Shown here piece after piece: positions 22,941 through 23,783 of a stretch of DNA of 23,783 bases; positions within the stretch are counted from its first letter, which is position 1; every line of letters starts with the position of its first letter. The DNA comes from JAFGPF01 sp964500415. Its GTDB lineage: Bacteria > Chloroflexota > Dehalococcoidia > Dehalococcoidales > RBG-16-60-22. Where the stretch lies: contig CAZCOB010000029.1 in assembly GCA_964500415.1 (NCBI GenBank), positions 1 through 23,783 of the forward strand, in the 5' to 3' direction. The notes under the pieces were generated by a model. It was not told where the DNA came from. It did not search any database and saw only the letters and a program-made list of their open reading frames with translations. Both the position numbers and the translations under genes were made by a program.

Positions 22941-23000
22941 ATCTTTTCCCACCCATGCCGCCCTCGCACCATCTGCTGCTTATCCCGCAGTTTCCCCCTT
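22941..23000. repeat. Dispersed 60-nt intergenic repeat, copy 2
   Basis: Aligns without gaps to 12847-12906 at 45 of 60 positions. It runs into the CCCCCTTT palindrome that follows. Its copy on the other side of the window lies upstream of gatB. Confidence 0.55.
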
Positions 23001-23216
23001 TGAAAAAGGGGGACTAAGGGGGATTTTCTGCCGCTTATCCCGCAGAAAATCAACCACTGTCATTCTGAGCCGAAGCCCTGAGCAAAGCGAAGGGGAAGCG
23101 AAGAATCTCGTGGGGAGTAGCCAGCCGAGAGGGCATACAGGCTCTCTCGGATATTCATCCCCCTTTGAAAAAGAGCCTGCCCTGAGCCTGCCGAAGGGGG
23201 GACTAAGGGGGATTAT
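22994..23216. repeat. Cluster of palindromic intergenic repeats
   Basis: Three repeat types sit side by side. At 22994-23012 CCCCCTTTGAAAAAGGGGG forms a hairpin and is followed by GACTAAGGGGGATT. At 23059-23107 is a block from GTCATTCTGAG to GAAGAATCTC, a REP-like design. At 23156-23216 the first type recurs, but the loop is expanded with GAGCCTGCCCTGAGCCTGCC before GAAGGGGGGACTAAGGGGGATT, as if a second small repeat had landed in it. A 7-bp inverted repeat CCGAGAG / CTCTCGG is at 23125-23150. No gene is seen in this stretch. Confidence 0.75.
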
Positions 23217-23223
23217 TAAGTCC

Positions 23224-23783
23224 TCACCCCCCCAAAAACTTTATCCCGCTGATATATATCCCCGTGATAATCGCCGTCGTAATTACCCCCGCCACGCACG
23301 GCCCCATCGCGAACGGCAGAATCATCGCCTTTTTATTCACATGCATGGCGCATTTCTGTGCCACCTTGGCCGTGGTCGGTATGCAGGATACGGCCGCGAT
23401 TCCCAGCAGCGGATTGAAAGGCTCCTTGGATATCTTGCGGAATATCAGCCCCCCCGCTATTCCTCCCAGCCCGGATAGCAGCAGGGCAATCACCCCCAGC
23501 GCCAGCAGCAGCAGCACCTTGGAGTTTAAAATGATGTCCACCCCCAGCAGCGCCCCCAGCGTGAACCCCAGGAACAGCGTCGAGCCGTACAGCAGCGGTC
23601 CGGATAGAAACTCGACAAACCGCGTGATGCCCGCTTCCTTGACGGCCAGCCCCAGGAAAAATGAAGCAAACAGCGGCGCCGCTACCGGGAAGAGGAAGCA
23701 AAGCAGGGTAAACGTGGCGATGCAGAAGGCGAACTTGGCCCCGGCCGGGACCTTCGGTATCGTGCGCCAGTCCATCTCCGTCT
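23224..23783 (-). CDS. Sodium-pumping decarboxylase beta subunit, 5' truncated by window edge
   Basis: C-terminal 186 residues of an integral membrane protein of the OadB/MmdB/GcdB family, which couples decarboxylation of a biotin-bound carboxyl group to Na+ export. The frame is open to the window edge (TE before MDWRTIPKVP), so the start lies outside. At least five hydrophobic helices are visible. Recognisable family segments are LLYGSTLFLGFTLGALLGVD, GGIAGGLIFRKISKEPFNPLLGIAAVSCIP, AKVAQKCAMHVNKKAMILPF and AMGPCVAGVITTAIITGIYIS. In the last, relatives usually have GPNVAGVIG, so an Asn thought to line the Na+ path is Cys here. It ends close to a repeat cluster. Alpha and biotin subunits are not in the window. 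Confidence 0.88.
   Translation of the reverse strand, partial: TEMDWRTIPKVPAGAKFAFCIATFTLLCFLFPVAAPLFASFFLGLAVKEAGITRFVEFLSGPLLYGSTLFLGFTLGALLGVDIILNSKVLLLLALGVIALLLSGLGGIAGGLIFRKISKEPFNPLLGIAAVSCIPTTAKVAQKCAMHVNKKAMILPFAMGPCVAGVITTAIITGIYISGIKFLGG

Overview
The window looks like a chromosomal segment of a bacterium from the Chloroflexota, most probably class Dehalococcoidia. This is an inference from gene order and gene types: radA–ispD–ispF–cysS on one strand, a tiny DUF5679-type zinc ribbon, and repeated REP-like palindromes between genes. No rRNA or marker tree is available here to confirm it. Most genes look moderately GC-rich; two stretches (about 7.1-8.5 kb and 19.08-20.23 kb) are visibly AT-richer.

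Layout. 1-1287 (+): 3' part of an FAD-linked oxidase. 1313-7054 (-): a complete peptide/nickel-type ABC importer in the order lipoprotein, two permeases, two ATPases. 7.65-12.6 kb: an accessory region with much decayed DNA. It holds an internally deleted short-chain dehydrogenase, 3' fragments of tRNA-Met and tRNA-Lys, two different IS3-family transposase relics, and a large serine recombinase that has lost its catalytic N-terminus and carries a TAG stop. In the middle sit two intact tandem genes for paralogous bicupins, each with two complete cupin metal sites. 12.7 kb: an intact tRNA-Ala(TGC) on the minus strand.

12969-15748 (+): gatB, secG, a SAM hydroxide adenosyltransferase and a 46-residue zinc-ribbon gene with its own strong promoter, closed by a bidirectional terminator. 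22838-16039 (-): a serine hydrolase (beta-lactamase fold), radA, a two-gene AT-rich insert (ComF-like phosphoribosyltransferase plus a SLOG/DUF2493-like protein), ispD, ispF, a VOC/PhnB-like protein and cysS. 23224-23783 (-): 3' part of a sodium-pumping decarboxylase beta subunit, behind a cluster of palindromic repeats.

How it fits together. The opp-type operon probably feeds peptides or similar solutes into the cell. ispD and ispF supply two MEP-pathway steps. gatB and cysS serve aminoacyl-tRNA synthesis, secG secretion and radA recombination. The most notable points are: (1) the PRTase-SLOG pair inserted between radA and ispD exactly where radA's 3' end has been rewritten by a perfect palindrome; (2) the bicupin pair preserved amid mobile-element relics; (3) a 39-bp direct repeat around the serine hydrolase gene, each copy carrying a good promoter, the radA copy placed so that radA mRNA would be leaderless.
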